From NCBI RefSeq assembly GCF_022347785.1, contig NZ_JAKRGA010000004.1, positions 186,001-250,000 on the forward strand: a DNA stretch of 64,000 nucleotides, given 5' to 3'. Below the pieces are notes generated by a model. It was not told the origin of the DNA and did not search any database. It saw only the letters and a program-made list of their open reading frames with translations. The translations under genes and the position numbers were made by a program. Shown here piece after piece: positions 1 through 9,700 of this stretch; within the stretch, counting starts at the first letter, position 1; every line of letters starts with the position of its first letter. The stretch comes from Psychrobium sp. MM17-31 (GTDB lineage Bacteria; Pseudomonadota; Gammaproteobacteria; Enterobacterales; Psychrobiaceae).

Positions 1-683
1 TTGCTGAAGTTGCACAAAATGTTCAGTTGACCGCTAATGAAACATCTAATGTAAGTAGGGAAACCGAGCATTCAGCGTCTTTGATTAGCACCACTATTGT
101 TGATATTGATAATCTTGCCACTAAGTTGGACGAAGTGCTCAATCGATTATCTCGTTTGAAATTAGCTTCTGAAGATATTGGTAAGGTATTGGAAATTATC
201 ACTGGTATTGCGGAACAAACGAATCTACTCGCTTTGAACGCAGCAATCGAAGCCGCTCGAGCGGGCGAGCAAGGCCGTGGTTTTGCCGTTGTTGCTGATG
301 AAGTACGTTCATTAGCCACTAAAACGCAAGAATCAACAGAGCAAATTCGCGATACTATTCAATCGTTACAACAAGAAGCTATTATTGCTGAACAGCAGAC
401 CCATCAAGTGCAACAACAAGCGCGAGTGTGTGTTGATAATGTGAATGAATCTGGCGACAAGATCACAATGATCAACAACGCGATCGAGTCGATAGATAAA
501 ATGAATATGCAGAACTCGTCCACCGCCGAAGAGCAGCGAGTTGTCAGTCATAATATCAATGAACAGCTCACTAATATCAGCAGTGAAATCAATGCAACAG
601 AGCAGCTATCATTAAAAGCTAGCCAATCGGCTAATCAACTAGTGAATTCAGTGCGCGATATTATGCAATCACTAACTAGGTAG
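1..683 (+). CDS. Methyl-accepting chemotaxis protein, C-terminal part (5' end outside window)
   Basis: This is the cytoplasmic signalling end of a chemoreceptor. The reading frame is open from base 3 and runs to TAG at 681-683, so the sensor domain, membrane segments and HAMP lie upstream of the window. The hairpin tip that contacts CheA and CheW is clear: [19 protein letters not shown] followed by [20 protein letters not shown]. The flanking sequence is heptad-rich, as expected for the long four-helix bundle. No C-terminal CheR/CheB-docking pentapeptide is present (it ends in MQSLTR). The signal sensed cannot be told from this part. Confidence 0.95.
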   Translation, partial: AEVAQNVQLTANETSNVSRETEHSASLISTTIVDIDNLATKLDEVLNRLSRLKLASEDIGKVLEIITGIAEQTNLLALNAAIEAARAGEQGRGFAVVADEVRSLATKTQESTEQIRDTIQSLQQEAIIAEQQTHQVQQQARVCVDNVNESGDKITMINNAIESIDKMNMQNSSTAEEQRVVSHNINEQLTNISSEINATEQLSLKASQSANQLVNSVRDIMQSLTR

Positions 684-790
684 GTATCAATAATAGAATT
701 TATAAACGTTAAATTATGATCTCAGTCATTAAAGCTGGCTGTGCAACTTGCAGCGAGCACAATAATTTCATTTAATGAGCGCGCTTGTTA

Positions 791-818
791 TTGGTTTACA
801 CCTAACATGCGGTATAAA
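791..818 (+). promoter_or_regulatory. Candidate sigma-70 promoter for deoCA
   Basis: TTGGTT at 791-796 and TATAAA at 813-818 are separated by 16 bases, about 150 bases before deoC. The leader between them and deoC can form a small hairpin (CTCTAT at 888-893 with ATAGAG at 899-904). The match was made by eye; the -35 element is weak. No CytR or DeoR operator was recognised. Confidence 0.3.
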
Positions 819-970
819 AGGAATTAAATTTGCGGCTCCTATGGAATTGGAGTGAATAGCAAAGTCTTCAAGGAACCAAGTCCACGACTCTATCGCACAT
901 AGAGAGTGAACTATCTTCTCTTATTGAGAGCCTCTCTCCTTTGTGCCATTTATTACTATTGGAGAACCTC

Positions 971-1738
971 ATGTCACAATTAAAAGTTGCCGCGCAAAAA
1001 GCCCTAGGCTTAATGGATTTAACCACTTTAAACGATAACGATACTAACGAAATAGTTGCAGCTCTGTGTCAGCAATCACGCAGCGCAGCTGGTGAAACGG
1101 CGGCAATCTGTATCTACCCACAATTCATACCTGCGGCTAAAGCAGCTTTTGCTGAGCTTGGCATCGATAATGTAGCCATCGCCACAGTGACTAACTTCCC
1201 ACACGGTAATGATGATGTTGCTATCGCGGTGAGCGAGACTCAAAAGGCCGTTGAATTAGGCGCTGATGAAGTAGATGTTGTATTCCCATATCGAGCGCTG
1301 ATTGCTGGCAACACACAGGTAGGTTTTGATTTAGTTAAAGCCTGTAAAGAAGCCTGTGGCGATGTGATGCTAAAGGTCATTATCGAGTCTGGCGAATTAA
1401 AAACACCAGAGTTAATTAAGCAAGCGAGTGAAATTTCAATCGATGCTGGCGCTGATTTTATCAAAACCAGTACTGGTAAAGTGCCAGTAAATGCGACGCT
1501 AGAATCTGCTGAAATTATGCTGAATGTTATTAAGGCAAAGAATACTAACGTTGGCTTTAAAGCTGCTGGTGGCGTTAGAACAGCGAGCGATGCTAAAGAA
1601 TATTTAGATTTAACTGCGCAAATCATGGGCGAAGAGTGGATCGACGCTCAGCACTTTAGATTCGGTGCATCTAGCTTATTAGCGGATCTACTCTCAACGC
1701 TAGAAGTTGAGCATCAAGTGGCGAAAGGCGATTACTAG
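971..1738 (+). CDS. deoC: Deoxyribose-phosphate aldolase
   Basis: DeoC cleaves 2-deoxyribose-5-phosphate to glyceraldehyde-3-phosphate and acetaldehyde in deoxynucleoside catabolism. The 255-residue product matches the usual length (E. coli 259). Class I aldolase signatures are present: [16 protein letters not shown], the [12 protein letters not shown] strand, and [11 protein letters not shown], which carries the Schiff-base lysine, then [10 protein letters not shown]. The start was set at ATG 971 ([13 protein letters not shown]) because GGAG at 961-964 precedes it; the longer frame from 941 has no such site. deoA follows 11 bases downstream, so the two form an operon. Confidence 0.96.
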   Translation: MSQLKVAAQKALGLMDLTTLNDNDTNEIVAALCQQSRSAAGETAAICIYPQFIPAAKAAFAELGIDNVAIATVTNFPHGNDDVAIAVSETQKAVELGADEVDVVFPYRALIAGNTQVGFDLVKACKEACGDVMLKVIIESGELKTPELIKQASEISIDAGADFIKTSTGKVPVNATLESAEIMLNVIKAKNTNVGFKAAGGVRTASDAKEYLDLTAQIMGEEWIDAQHFRFGASSLLADLLSTLEVEHQVAKGDY

Positions 1739-1749
1739 GAGCAACGATT

Positions 1750-3087
1750 ATGTTTCTAGCTCAAGAAATTATTCGCTTAAAGCGTGATGGCAATGTGCTA
1801 TCACATGCTCAAATTAAGCAATTTGTGCAAGGCATTGGCGATAACTCAATTTCCAATGAACAAGTAGCTGCCTTTGCTATGGCTACTTATTTCAACGGCA
1901 TGAACATAGACGAGCGCGTGGCACTAACCACCGCGATGCGCGATTCTGGTGATGTGCTTAATTGGCAAGCGCTGAATCTTAACGGCCCTATTGTCGATAA
2001 GCACAGCACGGGCGGCGTTGGCGACTTAGTATCCTTAGTACTCGGTCCTATTGTCGCTGCTTGCGGCGGCTATGTGCCTATGATTTCTGGTCGCGGCCTT
2101 GGTCATACAGGCGGTACGTTAGATAAACTCGATGCCATTCGCGGTTATCAAACGCAGGTGACTACCGATAAATTTCGTCAGGTGGTTAAAGACGTTGGCG
2201 TTGCAATAATTGGCCAGTCTGCCAACTTGGTGCCTGCCGATAAACGCATGTACGCGATGCGTGATGTTACTGCGACTGTCGAGTCGTTAGATCTCATTAC
2301 CGCTTCTATCTTATCCAAGAAACTAGCTAGCGGCTTAGATGCCTTGGTGATGGATGTTAAAGCAGGCAGCGGCGCTGTGATGTCGACGTTTGAAGACTCT
2401 GTAGCGCTGGCGAAAAGCATCGTTGAGGTTGGTAATGGCGCAGGTGTTAATACTAGCTGTTTAATCACCGATATGTCGCAAGTGTTAGCCGATAGTGCAG
2501 GTAACGCGCTAGAAATTCGCGAAACCATCGACTTTCTAACAGGTAACTACCGCTCGCCGAAACTAGCCAATGTAATTTATGCGCTAGCAGATGAAATGTT
2601 AGTGGTATCGGGCCTTGCCGCGAACAAAGAGCAGGCGGCTGTTAAGCGTCAAGCAGTGCTGGACTCTGGCGCGGCAGCCGAGAAGTTTGCTCACATGGTG
2701 GTAGAACTAGGCGGACCCGCGAATTTACTTGAACAACCGGAAAGCTATCTGCCAACTGCGCAGCTAATCAAGCCTGTGTACGCGTCTCAAACGGGTTATC
2801 TCACGGCAATGGATACACGCGCCTTTGGCATGGCAGTAGTTAGTCTTGGTGGTGGTCGTACTCGCGCATCGGATCAATTAGATTACGCAGTGGGTTTAAA
2901 TCAAATCGCGCATTTAGGCACGCAATTAGACAGTGAAACACCACTGTGTTTTGTCCACGCACAAGATGAAAACGCCTTTAAAGAAATTGAACAGCAGCTA
3001 CAAGCCGCAGTGACTGTTTCTGGTAAGCCGAATGAGCCTGTGACTAGCATCTATCAGTCGATTGCTAAGCAGGACTTGATGCATTAG
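1750..3087 (+). CDS. deoA: Thymidine phosphorylase
   Basis: DeoA splits thymidine with phosphate into thymine and 2-deoxyribose-1-phosphate. It is 445 residues, close to the E. coli enzyme (440). The family signature for phosphate and pyrimidine binding is visible as [19 protein letters not shown] followed by [19 protein letters not shown] ribosome site (AGGAG, 1737-1741) overlaps the end of deoC. deoB (phosphopentomutase) and deoD, which follow deoA in many relatives, are absent here: a strong terminator comes about 20 bases after the stop. The sugar phosphate would need a mutase encoded elsewhere. Confidence 0.97.
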   Translation: MFLAQEIIRLKRDGNVLSHAQIKQFVQGIGDNSISNEQVAAFAMATYFNGMNIDERVALTTAMRDSGDVLNWQALNLNGPIVDKHSTGGVGDLVSLVLGPIVAACGGYVPMISGRGLGHTGGTLDKLDAIRGYQTQVTTDKFRQVVKDVGVAIIGQSANLVPADKRMYAMRDVTATVESLDLITASILSKKLASGLDALVMDVKAGSGAVMSTFEDSVALAKSIVEVGNGAGVNTSCLITDMSQVLADSAGNALEIRETIDFLTGNYRSPKLANVIYALADEMLVVSGLAANKEQAAVKRQAVLDSGAAAEKFAHMVVELGGPANLLEQPESYLPTAQLIKPVYASQTGYLTAMDTRAFGMAVVSLGGGRTRASDQLDYAVGLNQIAHLGTQLDSETPLCFVHAQDENAFKEIEQQLQAAVTVSGKPNEPVTSIYQSIAKQDLMH

Positions 3088-3109
3088 TAGCAGATATGTA
3101 TGTGAAGTG

Positions 3110-3144
3110 AAAAACGCCTCATATTTTTGATATGAGGCGTTTTT
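3110..3144 (+). terminator. Rho-independent terminator of deoCA
   Basis: AAAAACGCCTCATA (3110-3123) pairs perfectly with TATGAGGCGTTTTT (3131-3144) around a 7-base loop, and the second arm ends in a T-run. Confidence 0.92.
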
Positions 3145-3147
3145 ATA

Positions 3148-3304
3148 TACCCGTAGTCGTTGGAAAAGCTTGAATTTATTGTGAGAATAAAATGTAAGCT
3201 TCAAGGCGCGTGATTGAGCAATAGCTGGCTATTGGGATTGAACGCAACGCAGAAGATGTCATTTTTGGCCACAATAAAACAAGCACCTTCATTGATTACG
3301 GGTA
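3148..3304. repeat. 157 bp palindromic MITE-like element
   Basis: The whole stretch is one long imperfect inverted repeat. The ends mirror each other (TACCCGTAGTC at 3148 against GATTACGGGTA ending at 3304), the match continues inward (AAAGCTTGAATTTATTGTG against CACAATAAAACAAGCACCTT), and the centre is the perfect palindrome CAATAGC-TG-GCTATTG at 3219-3234. The element's midpoint coincides with the centre of that palindrome. It has no coding capacity. It lies between the deoA terminator and the end of higA, whose stop codon is 5 bases beyond the element. Dispersed elements of this kind are common in marine gammaproteobacteria; copy number cannot be seen here. Confidence 0.75.
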
Positions 3305-3308
3305 CATA

Positions 3309-3602
3309 TTACGCGATAGCAAAGTCGATGCTATGTACATTTGTAAGGTTAACGCTTTGTTTGGCTTGCCATAGATTGTAATTATCTTGCATTTGCAACC
3401 AACTCTCTGGCGTACGCCCCAGTGTTTTTGAAAGTCGTAGTGCCATCTCAGGGGAAATAGAGCTTTGACCTTTTAAAATTCTATTTAATGTCGATGCTGA
3501 AACATCGAGCTTCTTAGCGACGAAGCGGCAGCTGTAACCAAAGGGCTCCATATAAACATCGGTAATAAACTCACCCGGATGCGGTGGATTATGCATAGTC
3601 AT
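3309..3602 (-). CDS. higA: HigA-family antitoxin (XRE helix-turn-helix)
   Basis: This 97-residue protein is the labile partner of the HigB toxin and should bind both the toxin and the operon promoter. It opens with the family signature MHNPPHPGEFI and has a helix-turn-helix at about residues 27-55 (FVAKKLDVSASTLNRILKG). The tail PESWLQMQDNYNLWQAK is typical of HigA/VapI proteins. The ATG overlaps the higB stop by one base, so the pair is translationally coupled, in the unusual toxin-first order that defines higBA. The second ATG two codons later is a possible alternative start. Confidence 0.92.
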   Translation of the reverse strand: MTMHNPPHPGEFITDVYMEPFGYSCRFVAKKLDVSASTLNRILKGQSSISPEMALRLSKTLGRTPESWLQMQDNYNLWQAKQSVNLTNVHSIDFAIA

Positions 3603-3880
3603 TAGTGATAATCCTCATAATTTAAAATGTATGCATTGCCATCGATAAACTCAAAAGTGACGCGCCAATTGCCGTTCACGGTAACTGACCAGATTCCACT
3701 TCGATTGCCTTTTAATGGATGAAGTTTAAACCCTGGCAAATCAATATCATCGATAATTGAAGCGGTATCGATAGCGGCTAATTGCATTCTTAGACGGCGT
3801 TCGTGTTTGGCTTGAATACCTGCCTTGTTTCCCGTCTCAAAGAATTTTTTTAGACCTTTATGCTTAAATGATTTTATCAT
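3602..3880 (-). CDS. higB: HigB-family toxin (RelE-like mRNA interferase)
   Basis: At 92 residues this has the length of HigB toxins, ribosome-dependent endoribonucleases. Recognised features are the start MIKSFKHKGLKKFFETG, the middle LPGFKLHPLKGNRSGIWSVTVNGNWRVTF, and the C-terminal YILNYEDYH carrying the conserved histidine. It is the first gene of the higBA operon, reading away from the DUF1538 operon. A 12-bp palindrome lies just upstream and is the likely autoregulation site. Confidence 0.92.
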   Translation of the reverse strand: MIKSFKHKGLKKFFETGNKAGIQAKHERRLRMQLAAIDTASIIDDIDLPGFKLHPLKGNRSGIWSVTVNGNWRVTFEFIDGNAYILNYEDYH

Positions 3881-3895
3881 TTGATGAGTGTAGCG

Positions 3896-3907
3896 TGTTG
3901 CGCAACA
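3896..3907. promoter_or_regulatory. Candidate HigA operator palindrome
   Basis: TGTTGCGCAACA is a perfect 12-bp palindrome, 15 bases before the higB start codon. HigA proteins repress their own operon by binding palindromes in this position. Assignment is by place and symmetry only. Confidence 0.5.
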
Positions 3908-3957
3908 GCTGTCTAATCAACAACCAATAAATTTTTATTTTACTACCCCGTTACTAG

Positions 3958-4002
3958 TTGCTTTAGATCAAACCTTGGCTGCAAAAGTTTGATTAAGATC
4001 AC
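3958..4002 (+). promoter_or_regulatory. Two FNR/CRP-like boxes before the DUF1538 operon
   Basis: TTGCTTTAGATCAA (3958-3971) and TTGATTAAGATCAC (3989-4002) each match 9 of 10 positions of the FNR consensus TTGAT-N4-ATCAA. Their centres are 31 bp apart, about three helical turns. The second also resembles a CRP site (TTTGA-N6-TCACC). They sit 26-70 bases before the start codon of the first DUF1538 gene. Regulation by oxygen or carbon state is inferred. Confidence 0.5.
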
Positions 4003-4028
4003 CATTATTAAACGGAGGTAAATGAACA

Positions 4029-4766
4029 TTGCGTGACACCTTAATCAAACTTCTCAAGTTTCTTGTCGGTAGCATCAGGGATTTAGCACCCATCATCGCT
4101 GTGGTGTTGTTCTTTCAGCTCGTTGTCTTACAGCAACCGCTGCCAAATGTTGGTCAGTTAATCGTGGGCGTGCTTTTTGTACTCCTCGGTTTAACTTTCT
4201 TTATTCACGGCCTTGAACAAGGGCTCTTTCCCATTGGCGAATCGATGGCGCATGCCTTTGCCCGCAAGGGCAGCGTGCCTTGGTTGCTAATTTTTTCCTT
4301 CGCATTGGGTTTTGGCACCACGGTCGCTGAGCCCGCATTAATCGCTGTTGCTGCCGAAGCGGCAAAAGTCGCTGCCGATGGACAGATGATTCAGTCAACA
4401 CCCGAGGCGATGAGTAGCTATGCCGATGGTCTGCGGATGAGTGTGGCGCTTAGTGTTGGTTTAGCTATTTTGCTCGGCGTGTTACGAATTTTAAAAGGCT
4501 GGCCTGTGCAGTGGTTTATTATCGGCGGCTATATCTTAGTGGTGATTATGACGGCCTTTGCACCGGAAGCCATTATTGGTATTGCGTATGATTCTGGTGG
4601 TGTAACTACCTCGACTATCACTGTACCGCTTGTGACCGCGCTGGGGGTCGGCTTGGCATCGTCAATTAAAGGCCGTAATCCAATGATCGATGGCTTTGGC
4701 CTGATAGCTTTGGCTTCGCTAACACCAATGATTTTCGTCATGGGCTACGGGATGATTGTCTTATGA
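4029..4766 (+). CDS. DUF1538 integral membrane protein (first of pair; UmpA-like)
   Basis: This 245-residue hydrophobic protein has about six to seven membrane spans. It carries the family blocks [17 protein letters not shown] and [20 protein letters not shown], then [14 protein letters not shown] near the end. DUF1538 proteins usually come in pairs; I recall one such pair (UmpAB of Halomonas) being reported as a two-component cation/proton antiporter, but substrate here is unproven. The start is TTG at 4029, ten bases after GGAGG (4014-4018), because an in-frame TGA lies just upstream. An ATG at 4022 in another frame makes only a four-codon leader overlapping this start. It overlaps the next gene by 4 bases (ATGA). 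Confidence 0.85.
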   Translation: MRDTLIKLLKFLVGSIRDLAPIIAVVLFFQLVVLQQPLPNVGQLIVGVLFVLLGLTFFIHGLEQGLFPIGESMAHAFARKGSVPWLLIFSFALGFGTTVAEPALIAVAAEAAKVAADGQMIQSTPEAMSSYADGLRMSVALSVGLAILLGVLRILKGWPVQWFIIGGYILVVIMTAFAPEAIIGIAYDSGGVTTSTITVPLVTALGVGLASSIKGRNPMIDGFGLIALASLTPMIFVMGYGMIVL

Positions 4767-5569
4767 TATTAAGTGATGTTTTAACGCAAATCTTTGATAC
4801 CACGGTAGCGACTTTCCGTGATGTATTGCCTATTGCCGCCATCTTATTTGGTTTCCAATTTGCGGTGATCCGCAAGCCGTTACCGAATTTTATGAAGGTT
4901 ATTACCGGCTTTATTTGGGTACTTATTGGCTTGTCGCTATTTTTAATTGGTCTTGAATGGGCGCTATTCCCACTCGGCCGCCTGATGGCGGAGCAGTTAA
5001 CCAATCCAATGTTTATTTCGGGCGCGCAATCTGCCGCCGAAGCTGCTGATGTGGTACTTCATTGGACGGATTATTATTGGGTGTATATTTTCGCCTTTCT
5101 CATTGGCTTTGCCACGACTATTGCCGAACCATCGCTTATTGCTGTGGCCATTAAAGCCAACGAAGTATCCGGTGGCTCTATCGGTATTTGGGGGCTGCGT
5201 TTATCGGTGGCACTTGGCGTGGCGGTAGGCATTTCGCTGGGCTGTTACCGCATCGTGGTTGGCGATCCTATCCATTACTACATTATGTTTGGTTACGTTG
5301 TGGTGGTGATTCAAACCGTGATGAGCCCGAAATTAATTATTCCATTGGCCTATGACTCCGGCGGCGTAACGACCTCTACCGTGACAGTGCCTTTAGTTGC
5401 GGCACTTGGACTTGGTCTTGCCGAAACAGTACCCGGTAGAAACCCATTAATTGATGGCTTTGGCTTAATTGCCTTTGCTAGTTTATTCCCAATCATGTCG
5501 GTAATGGCTTATGCCAAAATTACTGAAATACTAACATCCAGAAAACAAAGTGAAGAGGATGGAAACTGA
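4763..5569 (+). CDS. DUF1538 integral membrane protein (second of pair; UmpB-like)
   Basis: A 268-residue paralogue of the preceding protein with the same two blocks: [22 protein letters not shown] and [20 protein letters not shown], then [18 protein letters not shown]. About seven hydrophobic segments are visible. The polar charged repeat of a transport core (TIAEP, DSGG) is kept in both copies, which suggests a heterodimeric transporter with two inverted or parallel halves. The start overlaps the upstream stop and the PII-like gene begins 2 bases after its own stop, so all are co-translated. Confidence 0.85.
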   Translation: MILSDVLTQIFDTTVATFRDVLPIAAILFGFQFAVIRKPLPNFMKVITGFIWVLIGLSLFLIGLEWALFPLGRLMAEQLTNPMFISGAQSAAEAADVVLHWTDYYWVYIFAFLIGFATTIAEPSLIAVAIKANEVSGGSIGIWGLRLSVALGVAVGISLGCYRIVVGDPIHYYIMFGYVVVVIQTVMSPKLIIPLAYDSGGVTTSTVTVPLVAALGLGLAETVPGRNPLIDGFGLIAFASLFPIMSVMAYAKITEILTSRKQSEEDGN

Positions 5570-5571
5570 TT

Positions 5572-5922
5572 ATGCATTTTAAATTAATCGTTGTTTTTTG
5601 CGAAGACTCTCGCACCGATAAAGTGATGGACGCTGCCCGAGACGCTGGTGCTACAGGCGCTACCATCATTAACAATGCCCGCGGCGAAGGACTAAAGCAA
5701 TCGAAGACCTTTTTTGGTTTGACCCTCGATACTCAGCGCGATGTATTACTGTTCATCGTTGAAGAGCACTTGAGTCGTCATATTTTAGAAACCATTAATG
5801 TGGTCGGTAAGTTTGATAGCAAGCCAGGCTCTGGCATGGCTATTCAAATTGATGTCGAAGATGCCGTTGGTGTTAATCACCAAATCAATCAACTTAAATC
5901 AACTGTGGAGAACGAACTGTGA
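5572..5922 (+). CDS. PII-like signalling protein
   Basis: This 116-residue protein has the ferredoxin-like PII fold pattern: FKLIVVFCEDSRTDKVMDAARDAGATGATI for strand 1 and helix 1, then a T-loop region (NARGEGLKQSKTFFGLT) and LLFIVEEHLSRHILETI. The T-loop lacks the tyrosine uridylylated in GlnB/GlnK, so it is a PII-like protein and not a classical nitrogen regulator. Genetic coupling to two membrane proteins follows the GlnK-AmtB logic: a soluble trimer that may gate the transporter according to a nucleotide. The ligand is unknown. Confidence 0.85.
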   Translation: MHFKLIVVFCEDSRTDKVMDAARDAGATGATIINNARGEGLKQSKTFFGLTLDTQRDVLLFIVEEHLSRHILETINVVGKFDSKPGSGMAIQIDVEDAVGVNHQINQLKSTVENEL

Positions 5923-6302
5923 GCACTGGACCATTAATTAAATCTCAAGATGTGATGTCGAATAACTTCGTGAAACTCGACGGTATGTGCACGGTACAAG
6001 AAGCGATTGATGCCATGCGCGCAAATAACACTGACGTGATTATTGTCGATAAGCGCAGTGAGCACGATGCTTACGGTATTGTAGTGTTGTCTGATATTGC
6101 AAAAAAAGTGATGGCAAAAGATCGCGCGCCAGAGCGAGTGAATATCTATGAAATCATGGCTAAGCCATTAATCTCTTTGCCACCACATATGGATGTGCGT
6201 TATTGCGCCCGCCTATTCGAGCGCTTTGGATTAGCGTATGCGCCTGTGATTGAAAACGAAGAAGTATTAGGGCTCGTGGGGTATCGCGAGCTAGTATTGT
6301 AG
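5919..6302 (+). CDS. CBS-domain pair protein
   Basis: A 127-residue soluble protein made of two CBS motifs: SQDVMSNNFVKLDGMCTVQEAIDAMRANNTDVIIVDK and YEIMAKPLISLPPHMDVRYCARLFERFGLAYAPVIE. Such pairs bind adenine nucleotides and act as regulatory modules. The GTG start overlaps the PII-like stop by 4 bases (GTGA), with GGAG 9 bases before it. As the last gene of the DUF1538-DUF1538-PII-CBS operon it probably adds a second energy or nucleotide input to the transporter. Confidence 0.88.
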   Translation: MSTGPLIKSQDVMSNNFVKLDGMCTVQEAIDAMRANNTDVIIVDKRSEHDAYGIVVLSDIAKKVMAKDRAPERVNIYEIMAKPLISLPPHMDVRYCARLFERFGLAYAPVIENEEVLGLVGYRELVL

Positions 6303-6701
6303 GATTAGTGATAAATACTAATTTGACGGCTCATCAATTATTGCATGAGCTGTAGTAGCTCAGACTTGATCTGACAGTTACCCGTTTTAATAACGGTGTC
6401 TGTCAGGTTAGATTTGAGCTAAATTCTTTTCAGCCCAAAGTGCAGCCACCGAACTGGTATTTGATGCCATAGTAAAACTATGTGGTGAACTGCTTTAACT
6501 CTGCATATTATTCCTCGCAGGAAAACGATCATCCTGCAATAGCCGCCAATTTCATAGGGATAAGAGTTTCTGCAAGGTATTGCAGATAAACGGTTATATC
6601 GTCTTGCCAAGACTATGACTAACCCTCTGTGAAAGTTGAACAAATTCCGTTATTCTAAGTAACAATAAGACAAAAAATAACGGCTCGAAGGAACGATATC
6701 A
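6303..6701. other. 399 bp gap with a large hairpin
   Basis: No convincing gene. A small hairpin follows the CBS gene (GCTCAT 6329-6334 with ATGAGC 6345-6350). The main structure is an imperfect inverted repeat at 6356-6421: TAGCTCAGACTTGATCTGACAG against CTGTCAGGTTAGATTTGAGCTA with a second inner stem (ACCCGTT/AACGGTG). The rest, 6422-6650, has only a 74-codon minus-strand frame with no recognisable product. The stretch could be a decayed insertion sequence marking the left edge of the defence island. Confidence 0.5.
6356..6421. repeat. 66 bp inverted-repeat hairpin
   Basis: Outer arms begin TAGCTCA and end TGAGCTA; CTGACAG (6371-6377) faces CTGTCAG (6400-6406); the inner ACCCGTT/AACGGTG closes the hairpin. 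The outer arms have a few mismatches. It may be a repetitive extragenic element or the folded end of a lost transposon. Confidence 0.6.
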
Positions 6702-9700
6702 GTGGCGAGTAATTTCAGTTTTTTAGAAAGTCATGACCCTATTTTTTATCAATTAGCGCATAACGCAGAAACCGTTTTTGCGACAGACCCAAATACTACA
6801 TTGATAAAATTGCGACAATTTGGCGAAGCCATTGCACAGGAAATTGCGACTGGCGCAGGGATTTTTTTTGATGAACAGACTAGCCAAAAAGATTTACTCT
6901 TTAGAATTCATCGTGACTTAAATTTAGATCCGCTTATTAAAGATGTCTTTCACCACCTTCGTATTGAAGGCAATAAAGCAACTCATCGGTTTAAGACAAA
7001 ACATAAAGAAGCCATGGACGGGTTGCGTGTTGCTCGCCAACTGGCAATTTGGTTTCATAAGTCGTCAGATAAATGCCCAGCCAATTTTAAGCCTGGTCCA
7101 TTTGTGCCACCAGAAGACCCAAGTGAACACCATAGAGCACTGCAAAAACAAATTTTACAGCTTCAGTCTGAACTGACAAATACTCACCAACAGCTTAAGT
7201 CAAATCAGCAGCTTACTCAGCTCTTACAGCAAGAAAAAGAAGAGTACGCCGTATTAGCTGAGCAAATGGACAAAGAGGCTCGCCAATATAAATCATTGTT
7301 CGAGTCACAAGATAAAGAGTTAGAAAAGCAGCGTGCTGAATTCAACGAAAAATTAGCAACGACGCAAAAGCAAGAGCAGCAGCAAAGCGACGAAGAAAAA
7401 CAAGCAACCAGACAAAAGCAAAAGATTTATGCCAAGCAGCTTAGAGAAGCCACTAAGGTGCTGTACCTCAATGAAGAGGTTACTCGTATTGTTATCGATC
7501 AGCACTTAATTGAAGCTGGTTGGGAGACAGATACTGAAAACTTAAACTTTAAAAAGAACAAAACCATGCCTGAAAAAGGCAAAAACATGGCGATTGCCGA
7601 ATGGCCAACGGAGTATGAAGGTAAAAAAGGCTATGCCGATTATGTTCTGTTTAAAGGGTTAACACCGATAGCAGTGGTAGAAGCGAAAAAAGAAAACACC
7701 AATGTCGCCGGTAAAATAGGTCAAGCTGAACGCTATTCCAAAGGATTTAAAGATACGCCTCCTTTAATACCAGCTTGGGAGCTTGAAGGCAGAACCATTG
7801 CATGGCCAGAGGGAGAACAAGGCCACTATCATGTGCCATTTGTATACTCATCGAACGGACGTCCGTTTGTAAAACAGCTAGCTGAACAATCAGGGATTTG
7901 GTTCCGCGATGTGCGTGACCACAGCAATATTGCAAGGTCGCTAGCTAATTTTCACAGCCCAACAGGCCTTGAAGATAAATTAACGCGTAGTAAACAAGCT
8001 GCAGAGCAAACACTAAAGAACGAAGGTTTCGGCTACCTTAAGCTGCGCGACTATCAAGAAAAGGCAATTAAAGGCGTTGAAACAGCGTTAGCGCAAGATG
8101 CCCAGCAATGTTTGTTAGCCATGGCAACAGGCACAGGTAAAACCCGAACGATTATTGGCTTGATGTATCGATTTTTAAAAGCAGAGCGGTTTAAACGGAT
8201 ATTGTTTTTAGTCGACAGAACGTCTCTTGGGACTCAAGCACTAGATAGTTTCAATGAAGCGCCACTCGAAGAAAGTAAACCGCTTTCTAAAATTTATAAC
8301 ATTGCTGAACTTGGCGATATGGCGGCTGAAGCAGAAACACGCATACAAGTGGCAACCGTTCAGGCAATGGTTAAACGCTTGTTTATGTCAGACTCGCCAA
8401 TTCCTGTTGATGAATTCGATTGTATTATTGTTGATGAAGCGCACCGGGGTTATACGCTTGATCAAGAAATGACTGAAGGTGAACTTGAAACAAGAGATGC
8501 TTCACAGTACCTGTCCAGCTATCGTCGTGTGCTCGACTATTTCGATGCGGTGCGTATTGGTTTAACAGCTACGCCAGCGAAACATACAACTGAAATATTT
8601 GGCAAACCCGTATACACCTACTCATATCGTGAAGCCGTTGCTGAAGACTGGTTAATTGACCATGAACCGCCTATTCGATACCAAACTAAGCTATCAAAAG
8701 CGGGTATTAAATTTGAGAAGGGTGAAAAAGTCAGTGCCATCAACACAGGAACAGGTGAAGTAGAGTCGGCCGAACTGGAAGATGAAGTTAACTTTGCGGT
8801 AGAAGCATTTAATAAGCGCGTGATTAACGAAAACTTTAATCGTGTGATCTGCGAAGAGTTGGTTAAAGAACTTGACCCATTTGGTGAAGAGAAAACCATG
8901 ATTTTTTGCGCAACCGATATGCACGCTGACATGGTTAAACGCTTACTCGACGAATCCTTCAAAGAGATTTATAACGGCGATTACAATCAAGCTGCAGTAT
9001 TAAAAATTACAGGTCAAACCGACAAAGTTGAAAAGGCCATTAGCCGTTTTAAAAACGAAGACTATCCGAACATTGCTATTACCGTAGATTTACTAACAAC
9101 AGGTATCGATGTACCAAAAATTTGTAATTTGGTGTTTATGCGTCGAGTGCGTTCGCGCATTTTATATGAGCAAATGATAGGGCGCGCAACGCGCCGTTGT
9201 GATGACATTGGTAAAACGGTTTTCCGTATTTACGATCCAGTTGATATATACGCTGCACTTGAAGATGTTTCTACCATGAAGCCTTTAGTGAAAAACCCGA
9301 ACATCACCATAGAACAGCTAGTGGATGAGCTCACCGATGAAAAGCGTTTAGAAAAAGCGCTCGCCACTCCCGGAGAGAATAAAGGTGAGGCAGCAGATAC
9401 ATCTCATGCAGATGACTTACTTGATCAGCTCAGCCAAAAGGTCATGCGTATATTGCGTAAGGCAAAGAAAAAAGCGGAGTCTCGACAAGACATCAAAGAG
9501 AAGCTTGAAGAGCTCACTCAGCTCTGGGGAACCGAAACAGATAAACTTCCACAGCACCTGCGTGAACTCGGTCCTAAGCAAGCAGTAAAGTTTATTAAAG
9601 ATAGCGGTGGTTTATTACCTCAGCTTACTGCGGTCAATCAATTACTAGGTTCAGAGCGTTACCCTCTTATCTCAACACATGAGGATCAACTAGAGGTCCG

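Noticed and set aside
884-970. Riboswitch in the deoC leader
   Set aside because: Only short hairpins are visible, with no conserved aptamer that I recognise.
3148-3304. Palindromic element as an attachment site or tRNA remnant
   Set aside because: The whole-length symmetry fits a MITE-like repeat, with no cloverleaf or integrase nearby.
6419-6643. 74-codon minus-strand frame beside the hairpin as a transposase fragment
   Set aside because: No recognisable transposase motif and no ribosome site; kept only as possible decayed DNA.
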